A stretch of DNA of 64,000 nucleotides, from positions 186,001 through 250,000 of the forward strand of contig NZ_FOMK01000003.1 in NCBI RefSeq assembly GCF_900112615.1, in the 5' to 3' direction. The notes under the pieces are model-generated. The model searched no databases. It saw nothing but the letters and a program-made list of their open reading frames with translations, and had not been told where the DNA came from. The translations under genes were made by a program, and so were the position numbers. Source of the stretch: Chitinophaga sp. CF118 (GTDB lineage: Bacteria > Bacteroidota > Bacteroidia > Chitinophagales > Chitinophagaceae). Shown here in pieces: positions 33,685 through 42,667 of the stretch. Numbering within the stretch: the stretch's first letter is position 1; each line of letters opens with the position of its first letter.

Positions 33685-36021
33685 ATGAAACAACAAGGCC
33701 TGTTAATTTCTATGATCATGTTAGCTCAAACAGCTTTTGGTCAATCCGGTTACGACACAAAAGCAAAAGAACTGGTAGCTAAAATGACGCTGGAAGAAAA
33801 AGCGTCATTATGCTCCGGCAGGGATTTCTGGAGTACCAAACCAATAGAACGGTTGGATATCCCTTCAGTTTTTATGACGGATGGGCCGCACGGCTTGCGT
33901 AAGGCAGTTGGAACTGATTTTACGAATAGTGTGCCTGCTACCTGTTTCCCTACTGCTGCCGGACTGGCATCTTCCTGGAATCCGGCATTGCTGCAGGAAA
34001 TGGGAGTCGCACTCGGGGAGGAATGCCAGGCGAATAACGTACAGTTCCTTTTAGGCCCTGGTGTAAATATGAAACGTTCTCCTCTGGGCGGAAGGAACTT
34101 TGAATACTTTTCTGAAGATCCTGTATTGGCGGGTAAGATGGCTGCGGCACTTATTAATGGTCTGCAAAGCCAGGGAGTAGGTGCATCATTAAAACATTTT
34201 GCGGCGAACAACCAGGAATTCGAACGGCTTTCAAACAACTCCGTTGTGGATGAGAGAACCTTACACGAGATTTACCTGCCAGCTTTTGAAATAGCTGTGA
34301 AAGAAGCGCAACCCTGGACAGTCATGTGCTCTTATAATAAAATAAATGGAGTGTATGCTTCTGAAAACAGTCTGCTGCTGGATAGTATCCTCAGAAAACA
34401 ATGGGGCTTTAAAGGATTCGTAGTGAGCGACTGGGGGGCTGTGAATGATCGTGCTGCGGGCATCAATGCCGGGCTGGATCTTGAAATGCCGGGCAATGGC
34501 GGGATCAACGATAAAAAGATCATTGATGCTGTGAACAGTGGCCGGATCAGTATGCAAAGGCTGGATGAAGTGGTGACACAAATCCTGGCCCAGCAATTGA
34601 AAACACATGCCCTGCACAAAGAAGGGGCTACCTACGATAAAGATAAACATCACTCACTGGCCAGGGAGGTGAGTAGTGAATGTGCAGTGTTGTTAAAGAA
34701 CAGCAACAACATTTTGCCTATTGAAAAAAAGAAGATCGCATTGATAGGTAATTTTGCTAAAGTTCCCCGTTATCAGGGTGCCGGTAGCTCGCAGGTGAAT
34801 CCTACCCGTATCGCAAATGTGTATGATGCCCTCAGTAAGGCAGCATCCGTGACCTTTGCGCAGGGGTATACAGCTGATGCGACTACAGATGACAAACTGA
34901 TAGCTGAGGCGCAGCAAGAGGCTAAAAACAGCAATGTTGCGGTTGTGGTGGTAGGGCTGCCAGATACTTATGAAAGCGAAGGGTTCGACCGCAGCAACAT
35001 GGATATGCCGGAAGCCTTTAACAGGCTCATTGATGCTGTTGTGAAAGTTCAACCAAATGTAGTGGTGGTATTGATGAACGGATCAGCTGTTGCCATGCCC
35101 TGGGCTGGTAAAGTAAAGGGGATTATTGAGTGCTGGCTGGGTGGTCAGGCAGGAGGAGAGGCACTGGCAGATATACTTACCGGTAAGGTGAATCCTTCTG
35201 GTAAACTTTCAGAAACGTTTGCGGTTAAACTGGAAGATACACCCTCTTACCTGGAATTTCCCGGAAGGAATGGCACTACCATCTATGGAGAAGGGATCTT
35301 TATAGGATACCGGTATTATGATAAGAAGAAAGTAGCGCCATTATTTCCATTTGGCTTTGGATTAAGTTATACCACTTTTGCTTATAGTGATATGGATATC
35401 AGCACTGCTGCTGCCAGTGATACAGATAAAATAAAAGTAAGTGTAAAGGTTAAAAATACCGGCAAGGTGGCAGGTAAGGAAGTGGTGCAGCTGTATGTTC
35501 AGGATGAGAATAAAACAATATTAAGGCCGGAAAAAGAATTGAAGCATTTTACCAAAGTGTTTTTACAACCCGGAGAGGAAACAACTGTCAGTTTTGAATT
35601 AAACTACCGCGATTTCGCTTATTACGATGAGAAGGTACATGAGTGGCAAACGAGTAATGGACAGTATAATATCCTAGCCGGTGGTTCTTCCGCAGACCTG
35701 CCGTTGCATACTTCTATGAAAATCAGCGCCAGCCATGTGCTGTATCCTCCTCTAACACGTAATTCTCTGTTGAAAGAATTTGCACAGCATCCCAAAGGCA
35801 AAGCAATGTATGCGAAGTTGATGGAAAATATGAGCAGTATGTTTGGTGGAAACAGTAATAGTACTGAAAAGCTTACACCTGCGCAGGAAGATGCTAAGAA
35901 GAAAATGCAGACGATGATGATAACCATATTGAATGAAATGCCTGTGAGTAAACTTGTGAGTATGGGTGGTGGGAAATTTACGGATCAGATGCTGGATGCT
36001 ATGCTGGAACAGGTACAATAA
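33685..36021 (+). CDS. Glycoside hydrolase family 3 (beta-glucosidase type)
   Basis: I chose the ATG at 33685, which starts a clean signal peptide (MKQQGLLISMIMLAQTAFGQ); another ATG at 33664 overlaps the receptor stop. The 778-residue protein has a GH3 N-terminal barrel (MTDGPHGLRKA, GPGVNMKRSPLGGRNFEYFSE, SLKHFAANNQE), nucleophile Asp249 in FVVSDWGAVNDR, a C-terminal domain (AGSSQVNP, VVGLPDTYESEGFDRSNMDM) and a fibronectin-III-like domain (VKNTGKVAGKEVVQLYV). A C-terminal extension of about 100 residues follows. It probably removes non-reducing beta-glycosyl units from the oligosaccharide brought in by the receptor; linkage specificity is not readable. Confidence 0.92.
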   Translation: MKQQGLLISMIMLAQTAFGQSGYDTKAKELVAKMTLEEKASLCSGRDFWSTKPIERLDIPSVFMTDGPHGLRKAVGTDFTNSVPATCFPTAAGLASSWNPALLQEMGVALGEECQANNVQFLLGPGVNMKRSPLGGRNFEYFSEDPVLAGKMAAALINGLQSQGVGASLKHFAANNQEFERLSNNSVVDERTLHEIYLPAFEIAVKEAQPWTVMCSYNKINGVYASENSLLLDSILRKQWGFKGFVVSDWGAVNDRAAGINAGLDLEMPGNGGINDKKIIDAVNSGRISMQRLDEVVTQILAQQLKTHALHKEGATYDKDKHHSLAREVSSECAVLLKNSNNILPIEKKKIALIGNFAKVPRYQGAGSSQVNPTRIANVYDALSKAASVTFAQGYTADATTDDKLIAEAQQEAKNSNVAVVVVGLPDTYESEGFDRSNMDMPEAFNRLIDAVVKVQPNVVVVLMNGSAVAMPWAGKVKGIIECWLGGQAGGEALADILTGKVNPSGKLSETFAVKLEDTPSYLEFPGRNGTTIYGEGIFIGYRYYDKKKVAPLFPFGFGLSYTTFAYSDMDISTAAASDTDKIKVSVKVKNTGKVAGKEVVQLYVQDENKTILRPEKELKHFTKVFLQPGEETTVSFELNYRDFAYYDEKVHEWQTSNGQYNILAGGSSADLPLHTSMKISASHVLYPPLTRNSLLKEFAQHPKGKAMYAKLMENMSSMFGGNSNSTEKLTPAQEDAKKKMQTMMITILNEMPVSKLVSMGGGKFTDQMLDAMLEQVQ

Positions 36022-36174
36022 TGATTCAGGTGAGAGTTATGAAACAACAGGGGCGAATCAAAACAGGCATAAAACTTCAATCAGGAGTCTGAGTAGAAAA
36101 GAACGTTTTAAAGCAGATATATAAACTAACCGAAGGGATGTAACAAAAAGAAGGAATTACTTAAGGAGCATGGA

Positions 36175-36210
36175 AAACAGGCTGTATCTAACTTTTGATA
36201 CAGCCTGTTT
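36175..36210 (+). terminator. Terminator of the sigma-receptor-GH3 unit
   Basis: A perfect 14-pair stem AAACAGGCTGTATC / GATACAGCCTGTTT has an 8-base loop and is followed by GGATTTTAATT. It lies about 155 bases after the GH3 stop. Confidence 0.75.
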
Positions 36211-36280
36211 GGATTTTAATTGGTCCGATTTAGCTTTAAGTATGATATGAGTATAGATTTTTTGATCCTGGGGAAATTCA

Positions 36281-36288
36281 TACTTTTG
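36281..36288 (+). promoter_or_regulatory. Promoter of the small-RNA candidate A
   Basis: TACTTTTG fits the Bacteroidota -7 element TAnnTTTG exactly. A TTTG at 36261-36264 lies 16 bases upstream, slightly short for the -33 element. Transcription would start near 36295. Confidence 0.45.
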
Positions 36289-36294
36289 GTTCCG

Positions 36295-36406
36295 GGTGAT
36301 TAATAAATATCAGAACACGACGATTTAGTATTACCCTATGGGCCAGAGGTGCGACCAACATCACCGGTCTTGTCCCATTCACCACACGGTGAGTGGGATT
36401 TTTTTT
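36295..36406 (+). ncRNA. Small RNA candidate A (Sus-locus antisense type)
   Basis: This segment of about 110 bases is bounded by a -7 promoter element (36281) and a strong terminator (36373-36406). It contains TCAGAACACGACGATTTAG (36310-36328) and TGCGACCAACA (36350-36360). Both recur in the same order and strand at 42527-42545 and 42565-42575, and TGTCCC begins the hairpin in both. Because the second copy lies in the leader of the minus-strand susC gene, RNA A would pair with that susC mRNA over 19 plus 11 bases. Bacteroides Sus-like loci are known to carry antisense RNAs at susC leaders (DonS type). Function is inferred. Confidence 0.5.
36373..36406 (+). terminator. Rho-independent terminator, plus direction
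   Basis: The stem is TCCCATTCACC / GGTGAGTGGGA (one G-T pair), the loop ACAC, followed by eight T. It ends no annotated plus-strand gene, so it defines the 3' end of small-RNA candidate A. Confidence 0.8.
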
Positions 36407-36412
36407 ACTCCT

Positions 36413-36444
36413 GAAAAAAAAGCATAGCCCGCATTACACGGGCC
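36413..36444 (-). terminator. Terminator of the minus-strand SusC/SusD/DUF1735 operon
   Basis: On the minus strand GCCCG...CGGGC with a 7-base loop is followed by TATGC and eight T. It lies about 35 bases past the DUF1735 stop codon. Confidence 0.65.
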
Positions 36445-36476
36445 ATACTTATATTCAGAGGGGGAGGAAATGTAGA

Positions 36477-37439
36477 TTATCTGGGTCTTTTATAGGTGAA
36501 CTTCTCATTAAAAGAGGTTCTGGTTGTACCACTTTGTGTCATGAAATAGCTCACTTCGAAATATTCTACATGTCCATCAGCACCATAAGTGATTTTGTTG
36601 ATGCCGGTAGGATTCAGTGCAGCAGATCGTTTACTGGGACCTGCCAGATCTCCGAAATAGTTTGAGACAGTGACGTTGCCACTGGCATCAAACGCAAAAA
36701 CAGGACTGAAGTAACCGTAATAAGAGTTGCCTGTACCACTGCGGATAATATGCCCGTAAGCTTTCGCATAAACCGGATCCCATAAAGCAATTGAATTACC
36801 TGAGTAGGTAATTAATTGTGTTTCCACCGGGTAGTTTCCGGTGATGGCTGAACTCGCATTATCAGTTAATGTTCCTGTCATTTCATATACACCATCAAAC
36901 ACATTACGTACTGCAAAAGAATAGATTGCAAGACCATAATTTCCACTGATCACGCCAGAAGAAACCGCAGCTATTTTGAGAGGCAATGCGTAATTAACAT
37001 TGAAATCAAAATTGTCATTATTGATGATAGCTACTTTTAACTGTAATACCTGTGTTCCTTTCTTAATTACAGCGGTAGTTGCAAGTTTATATACACTTTC
37101 CGGAGGGGCTACATAGTCTGTACCCAGATCATCATTATAAGCCCTCAATGCAGCCGTATCTAATGCAAGAGTTACTGTGATATCGTTGGGTGCCATCTCT
37201 GCACCTGAATAACTTAAATTGACGTTGAAAGTAGCTGAATCACCAGTACCCAGGCTGCCCATATCACTTGCAAACCGGGGATAGATAGCCGTTGCCGGAG
37301 AAACGTTTGCACCCGTATTGGCAAATTCTATTACGTTATTTGACTGTGCAGGATCCATGGCAAGATGGTCCTTTAAGCAGGAAGTAAATACAAGTGTTAA
37401 TGCCAGTAAAGGCAATGTATTTTTGATTATATGTTTCAT
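36477..37439 (-). CDS. DUF1735-type (BT_3987-like) surface lipoprotein
   Basis: I use the ATG at 37439 (MKHIIKNTLPLLALTLVFTSC), giving a standard lipoprotein signal; an ATG four codons earlier is possible. The 320-residue product has a DUF1735 N-terminal beta-sandwich (about 35-160; SATFNVNLSYSGAEMAPNDI, LALDTAALRAYNDD, YKLATTAVIKKGTQVLQLKV) and a C-terminal domain (ENVFDGVYEMTGTL-like start, YFEVSYFMTQSGTTRTSFNE). Such lipoproteins occupy the SusE/SusF position and bind glycan at the cell surface. It is the third gene after susC and susD, with 8-20 bases to the SusD stop. Confidence 0.8.
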   Translation of the reverse strand: MKHIIKNTLPLLALTLVFTSCLKDHLAMDPAQSNNVIEFANTGANVSPATAIYPRFASDMGSLGTGDSATFNVNLSYSGAEMAPNDITVTLALDTAALRAYNDDLGTDYVAPPESVYKLATTAVIKKGTQVLQLKVAIINNDNFDFNVNYALPLKIAAVSSGVISGNYGLAIYSFAVRNVFDGVYEMTGTLTDNASSAITGNYPVETQLITYSGNSIALWDPVYAKAYGHIIRSGTGNSYYGYFSPVFAFDASGNVTVSNYFGDLAGPSKRSAALNPTGINKITYGADGHVEYFEVSYFMTQSGTTRTSFNEKFTYKRPR

Positions 37440-37458
37440 AGTTTTCCCCATTTATTTT

Positions 37459-39060
37459 TTATTGTAAAGCCCAGAAAATAAAAGAAGAGAATGGGCTTAT
37501 TCCTTTAGGCATGTTAACCGAATTATTGGACGATTCCGTAAGCGGATATAGAACCCTGGTAGGAAGTCTGTCCGGACGGGTACTTATAGACTGTGTAGAG
37601 GCAAAGGTTAAAGTAGCATTAGTAGAACCATTTACAATAGCCGGATAATGCGTTCTGCGATATTCATTCCAGGCCTCATGACCATGAATGAAATTCAGTG
37701 CAATATATTTCTGGGTGATGATGGCTTCGACCTGTTCTTCCAGGGTTGTGGCATTCTCAAAATGTACCAGGTAGCTGTCATTGTCTGCCAGGTAGCTGTC
37801 GAAATCTGTAGCGGGATCCCAGTTGTTATCATAAGTACCATCTGGCTTCATATACAGATATTTATAAGAAGCGAGGATACCGTTTTCGAAAAGTGTTTTT
37901 GCATCACCTGTTATAATGCCTCTGAGTGCAGCTTCCGCCTGCAGGAAATAGCTCTCTGATGCCATCAGGATGGGTTCCCCTGCATTGGGCCCTTTCAGGA
38001 TACCTATGCTTTTACCAGCAGTTGTGCTGCCTCTGTCGCTGCCTGTATTGGCGCCTGACAGCCATGCACTGCCAGCCGGAGAACTAGGTACACTACTGTT
38101 TTCATAGCCTAATTGGTTGGATACCGTACCTGCAGAAGTAGCGAAGTTGTAGTAAATAGCCTGTCCTCGATAATCATTCAGTTTGGCGCCATCATAGAAA
38201 CTCAGCATGAATTTAGTAGGTATCCATGCTTTGTTGCCTGCAGCTCCTGTATAGGTATATGCCCATGTATTCCATTGCGGGTTTTGCTTTCCGTTATCCC
38301 GTGTGTAACCTGGGTTTACAATAGCATCTGAAGTAAGGAAACCGGCAGCATCAAAAGTTGTATTCGTAAAGGTCACTTTGCCATTTGCACGGATAAACAA
38401 GCGGAGTTTCACAGTATTGGCAAATTGGATCCATTTTTCCATATCACCTCCAAACATAGGATCAGTAGCAGAGCTTAGTGGCTTCACATTACTGGTCGGG
38501 TTGGTGGATTCTTCCGTCATGGTTGTTATAATAGTACCAATGGCTGTATCCAGCTGATTGGCAAGGTCCACGTAAATGTCTTCTGCCTTATCATATTCCG
38601 GAGTAAGGTTACTGATTCCTTTCAATGAGCTTTTGTATGGAACATCATTGTAGGTATCTATCAGGATCTGGAAGTTCATCGCTTTCATGATTTTGGCAGC
38701 GGCATTAAAGTACCCGTAATCTGGTAATGTATCTGTTTGTTCGATTACGTACTGGAAATCATACAGCAGATCGTATGTGCTGGTCCATAATCCGGCAAAG
38801 GTGGCATTGCTGTAGTCATAAGTAACAGCTGATCCAAAGCCACCATAACCACCGGCATTCGCAGAATAACCTACCTGTTGGGAACCATAAGTATTAAAAG
38901 TGTTAAAGTTACTGGCAGTAAAAACAAGTGCCTGTGGCAGTACTACTTCCGGCGTACCGGAAGTTGCCTGGTTGGGATTTTCATTTATGTCGAGATATTT
39001 TTTACAGGAGCTGCCCAACACAATAAGTCCTGTAGCTATAATAAGTAGTGATTTTTTCAT
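37459..39060 (-). CDS. SusD/RagB-family lipoprotein
   Basis: The 533-residue protein has a lipoprotein signal (MKKSLLIIATGLIVLGSSC) followed by KKYLDINENPNQATSGTPEV, the SusD-like_2 start. TPR-like helices and family segments include DTYNDVPYKSSLKG, WIQFANTVKLRLFIRANGKV, ILMASESYFLQAEAALRGI and ITQKYIALNFIHGHEAWNEY. It binds the ligand outside the cell together with the SusC encoded 25 bases upstream. It is the second gene of the susC-susD-DUF1735 operon. Confidence 0.92.
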   Translation of the reverse strand: MKKSLLIIATGLIVLGSSCKKYLDINENPNQATSGTPEVVLPQALVFTASNFNTFNTYGSQQVGYSANAGGYGGFGSAVTYDYSNATFAGLWTSTYDLLYDFQYVIEQTDTLPDYGYFNAAAKIMKAMNFQILIDTYNDVPYKSSLKGISNLTPEYDKAEDIYVDLANQLDTAIGTIITTMTEESTNPTSNVKPLSSATDPMFGGDMEKWIQFANTVKLRLFIRANGKVTFTNTTFDAAGFLTSDAIVNPGYTRDNGKQNPQWNTWAYTYTGAAGNKAWIPTKFMLSFYDGAKLNDYRGQAIYYNFATSAGTVSNQLGYENSSVPSSPAGSAWLSGANTGSDRGSTTAGKSIGILKGPNAGEPILMASESYFLQAEAALRGIITGDAKTLFENGILASYKYLYMKPDGTYDNNWDPATDFDSYLADNDSYLVHFENATTLEEQVEAIITQKYIALNFIHGHEAWNEYRRTHYPAIVNGSTNATLTFASTQSISTRPDRLPTRVLYPLTESSNNSVNMPKGISPFSSFIFWALQ

Positions 39061-39085
39061 TAGTCCAGTTTTTTAAGGAATGCCG

Positions 39086-42000
39086 TTAAAATGTCAATGA
39101 CAGTGCTGCGCCGTAAAAGCGTGAAGGAGGTGATTGTCCCAGGCCTGTCAGACCAATACCATTACTATCATTACCGGAATCGCTGTATTCAGGATCCGTA
39201 TAATAATTCGATTTGGCAAGCCATATAAAGAGATTGCGTCCCTGTAAACTGAAGGTGGCATTTTTGATCACCCTTGTTTTGCTTAACAGGGAAGAAGGGA
39301 TATCATATGAAAGAGATACTTCCCTTAATTTCCAGAAATCGCCGGAGGTAACATAGTTGGATGCGACGGTCCGGTTTTCGTCGTTAGTCCAGAAAGCCGA
39401 GTTACCATTACCATCTCGAACGGTAATGTTGGTATTTTTGATGTAAGTACCAGGATGGGAAGGATCTTCGTATACAGAATTAGGGAATACAAAACGGGTG
39501 CGGTTAAAGGCTGCTGTTCTATACCCTGTACCTGCCCAGTCTAACTCAGATCCCATATTGTTATACACCATATAACCGCCACGGTATTCCAACAGGGCAG
39601 AAAGGCGGAAATGTTTATATCTAACACTCAGGTCCAGGCTCAGACGGTCTTTAGCTACTGCATTACCCAGAATTTTAATAGTATCATCCAGGTAAGGAGT
39701 ACCTGTAAGACGATCTACAATAACATGTCCGTCTTTATCGCGGGAATAATCTTTACCCATGATAACAGGGAATGGTTGTCCTGCTACGGCATAAGATCCT
39801 GTTCCGCTGGTATAGGAAGACAATGTTAAACGTGGCAGGTCGGCGCTGATATTATTCACCTTGTTATCAAGATGAGTATAGTTGCCACCCACTGTTAATT
39901 CAAAGTCGTTAGTCTTGATTGGTGTAACATGTACGGTTACTTCCAGTCCACGGCTGGTAGTTTGTCCGGTGTTAACTCTGTAAGATGAAAAACCGGTAGC
40001 ATTGGATACGGAGGTATTTACTGTTTGGTTATCAGTTTTGGTACTGTACCAGGTAACAGTGGAAATGATCCTGTCCTGGAACATATTCAGGTCAAAACCT
40101 ACTTCATAACCTTTGGTAATTTCCGGTTTCAGATTGGTCGAAACAAGAGTATTGTTTACGGTATAACCGGATACATTATTGTAAGGGTAACCATTTGCCT
40201 GGCTGAAGGTTGGTTGCAGGTAATAGGCACCGAAGTCTGAACTGTTGCCGAGATTCACCTGACCTACTTTTGACCAGCCGCCTCTCAGCTTCAGGTAAGA
40301 GATCGTTCTGCTGTCTTTTAATGCACTGATTGCATCACTGGCTATAAATGAAAGATCTACAGAAGGGTAGAAGAAGGTTCTGTTATTGGGAGCCAGGATA
40401 GATACCCAGTCTTTACGGCCGGTACCATGCAGGAACAATACATTTTTATAGCCGATACGGAGGTCGCCGTATATCCCCATCTGGCGGGCCTTGTAGTTGT
40501 TTTCGTAAGCTGTTGGATTAGTGGCACTGTTGCCCACGTTAAACAGATCCGGAATAGTCAGTCCGTTTGCTCCATTACCTACAAACTTAGACTGATCCTG
40601 CCGCCATTGAGCACCTGCTATGAGGTTAAAATTGAAATCTCCTGCTGATTTATGTATCTGTGTGAATACATCAGTGAGCAATTCAGTGGTATATCCGCTT
40701 TCATCATTAACGTAAGCAGAAATGTCTGTTTTGGAAGCACTCGTTACCTCTGCATAGGTAGTGTAATTAAATCCACCACCCCATGATTTGTATGATAGAT
40801 TCCTGGCAGAAATACCTTGGCGGCCAGTGAAGTCCAACCATTCCAGCGGAGAATATTTTATTTCAAGATTTCCTATTAAATAGTCATTTCTTTGTTTACT
40901 GCGGTTGTTGTCAAGTGTAAAATACGGGTTGCCATACCATGGGTTATAAAAACCATTTGGGTTAGCGAATTTGTTGGAACGCCAGTTTTTGTATTTTGTA
41001 ATATCTACGTTTTGTGGCATGTTCAGCAATTGGCTGTAAATTGTAGCCGTTTGCGAAGTAAGATCAGACCTGGTCTGGGTATAGGCAATACTATATACTG
41101 AGGTGATATGCTGCCCCATTTTATGCGTTCCGTTTGCTCTCAGTACGGCGCGGTTATATTTATCTTTCGGCGTGGTACCTGTTATACCTGCATATTGTCC
41201 GGAAAGGTAAAGGGTTGATTTATCATCTCCTGAAGAAACAGAAAAATCAGTTTGGTTAGTAATCCCTCTCTCCCAGAAATTATTATGCTCTTTATTACCG
41301 GAATAATAAGCAGAATCCTGACTGCCATCTTCCAATGGTTCTCCTAAAGGTACTTTGGTACCATCAAAACCGGGACCATATGACTGGTTCTCCAGATTAG
41401 AGAATAAAGGTTTGCCATTCACATCAAAACCGTAAGTACTACCACCTGCACCATAGGCATACTGCAGCTTAGGGAAGAAGGCAACGGATTCAACAGTGGT
41501 AGTATGAGATAATTTTACCTCTGTAACGCCCTTTTTACCTTTTTTAGTAGTTACAACGATCGCACCGTTGGATGCCTGGGAACCATACAGCGCTGCTGCA
41601 CCGGCACCGTTCAGAACTACCAGTTCTTCTACATCTTCCGGGTTCAGGTTACCTAAAACGGTATTGGGTACTATCACGTTATCCAGTACAATCAATGCCT
41701 GGTTATTACCGGTTAAGGAACGCTGTCCTCTTAAAATCAGCCTGTAATTAGGATTTACACCACCACTGGTAGCATTGATCTGTAAACCGGCTACTTTACC
41801 CTGTAATCCACCGGCTACATTTACCGATTTACCTGCTACCAGGCTCGCCGTTTTTATAACGGTATTGGCTGTACCGATTTCTCTGCGTTTTGATCTTATA
41901 CCACCTGCTGTTACAATTACTTCTTCCAGTAAAGAGGTGCTTATTTTTAGTACTATCCGGAGAGAAGTTTCAGATCCTATTTTCACTTCCTGTGTTTCAT

Positions 42001-42496
42001 ATCCCACTATTCTGATCACCAGTGTTTTGCCCACTTCGGCAGTCAGTGAAAATCTACCTTCAGGATCAGTGACAGTTCCTGTATTGGTTCCTTTGATCTG
42101 GATGTTGGCTCCCGGGATAGGAGCGCCATCAGGACCAACTATTGTACCGGTAATGGGAGGAGCCGACGATTTTCTTTTTATGATCACAACTTTGTCCACT
42201 ATAGTATAGGTGAAAGGCTGTGCTTCAAAACAAATATTCAATACAGCTTCAACATTTACATTTCTTACTTCAAGACTTACATTCCTGGTTTGTTCCATAT
42301 CCTCTCTTGAATACAAGAAAGAATACCCTGTTTGTTTCTCTATTTCTTTAAATGTTTTTTGTAGCGAAGCATTTTTTAAAGAGAGCGTAACAGTTTGAAA
42401 ATTACCAGCACTTGCAGACAGGCTGAATGCAAGTGATACAATCATTAATAGGCATACGGTGACAAGCCTGTGTTGGCACCAGACAGTGAAAGGCAT
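39086..42496 (-). CDS. STN-domain SusC/RagA-family TonB-linked outer-membrane protein
   Basis: The 1136-residue protein has a signal peptide to about residue 30 (SLAFSLSASAG). An STN domain (about 33-105; VTLSLKNASLQKTFKEIEKQ, TGYSFLYSREDMEQ) is followed by a carboxypeptidase-regulatory-like domain (115-195), a plug (205-325; IVLDNVIVPNTVLGNLNPED, GAAALYGSQASNGAIVVTTK) and a barrel ending GAALSLTF. The STN domain implies signalling to the FecR anti-sigma encoded just upstream (42668), so expression should respond to ligand. Its leader contains the element at 42527-42595, antisense to a likely small RNA. The substrate is unknown. Confidence 0.93.
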   Translation of the reverse strand: MPFTVWCQHRLVTVCLLMIVSLAFSLSASAGNFQTVTLSLKNASLQKTFKEIEKQTGYSFLYSREDMEQTRNVSLEVRNVNVEAVLNICFEAQPFTYTIVDKVVIIKRKSSAPPITGTIVGPDGAPIPGANIQIKGTNTGTVTDPEGRFSLTAEVGKTLVIRIVGYETQEVKIGSETSLRIVLKISTSLLEEVIVTAGGIRSKRREIGTANTVIKTASLVAGKSVNVAGGLQGKVAGLQINATSGGVNPNYRLILRGQRSLTGNNQALIVLDNVIVPNTVLGNLNPEDVEELVVLNGAGAAALYGSQASNGAIVVTTKKGKKGVTEVKLSHTTTVESVAFFPKLQYAYGAGGSTYGFDVNGKPLFSNLENQSYGPGFDGTKVPLGEPLEDGSQDSAYYSGNKEHNNFWERGITNQTDFSVSSGDDKSTLYLSGQYAGITGTTPKDKYNRAVLRANGTHKMGQHITSVYSIAYTQTRSDLTSQTATIYSQLLNMPQNVDITKYKNWRSNKFANPNGFYNPWYGNPYFTLDNNRSKQRNDYLIGNLEIKYSPLEWLDFTGRQGISARNLSYKSWGGGFNYTTYAEVTSASKTDISAYVNDESGYTTELLTDVFTQIHKSAGDFNFNLIAGAQWRQDQSKFVGNGANGLTIPDLFNVGNSATNPTAYENNYKARQMGIYGDLRIGYKNVLFLHGTGRKDWVSILAPNNRTFFYPSVDLSFIASDAISALKDSRTISYLKLRGGWSKVGQVNLGNSSDFGAYYLQPTFSQANGYPYNNVSGYTVNNTLVSTNLKPEITKGYEVGFDLNMFQDRIISTVTWYSTKTDNQTVNTSVSNATGFSSYRVNTGQTTSRGLEVTVHVTPIKTNDFELTVGGNYTHLDNKVNNISADLPRLTLSSYTSGTGSYAVAGQPFPVIMGKDYSRDKDGHVIVDRLTGTPYLDDTIKILGNAVAKDRLSLDLSVRYKHFRLSALLEYRGGYMVYNNMGSELDWAGTGYRTAAFNRTRFVFPNSVYEDPSHPGTYIKNTNITVRDGNGNSAFWTNDENRTVASNYVTSGDFWKLREVSLSYDIPSSLLSKTRVIKNATFSLQGRNLFIWLAKSNYYTDPEYSDSGNDSNGIGLTGLGQSPPSRFYGAALSLTF

Positions 42497-42502
42497 AGAT
42501 TT

Positions 42503-42600
42503 TGAGTTTGGTTGATTAAGGAATTTTCAGAACACGACGATTTAGATGCCTGCAGAACTTAAGATGCGACCAACACCTCATGTCCCCCATGCAGGATATA
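42503..42600 (+). ncRNA. Small RNA candidate B, antisense to the susC leader
   Basis: On the plus strand this has the same plan as candidate A. A weak -7 element TGAGTTTG (42503-42510) is followed by TCAGAACACGACGATTTAG (42527-42545), TGCGACCAACA (42565-42575), and a bulged stem CCTCATG-TCCCC-CATGCAGG (42576-42595) followed by a T-rich tract. It is fully antisense to the susC 5' leader, 30-100 bases before the start codon. Read on the minus strand instead, it would be a conserved susC leader structure. The orientation that is expressed cannot be settled from sequence. Confidence 0.4.
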
Positions 42601-42667
42601 GTTTTGTTGTTTTCTACATTAACACTTACGTTTTAGGTGAACAATATATTTTTAGTTGTGCTTTATA

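Noticed and set aside
36350..36360. GTGCGACC read as the 5' end of a group II intron
   Set aside because: No domain V sequence or reverse transcriptase is near, and the motif recurs as part of the two small-RNA-like elements.
36310..42545. Direct repeats flanking the Sus operon as ends of a transposon or integrative element
   Set aside because: No transposase or recombinase lies between them, and the promoter/terminator frame fits small RNAs better; a cassette origin cannot be fully excluded.
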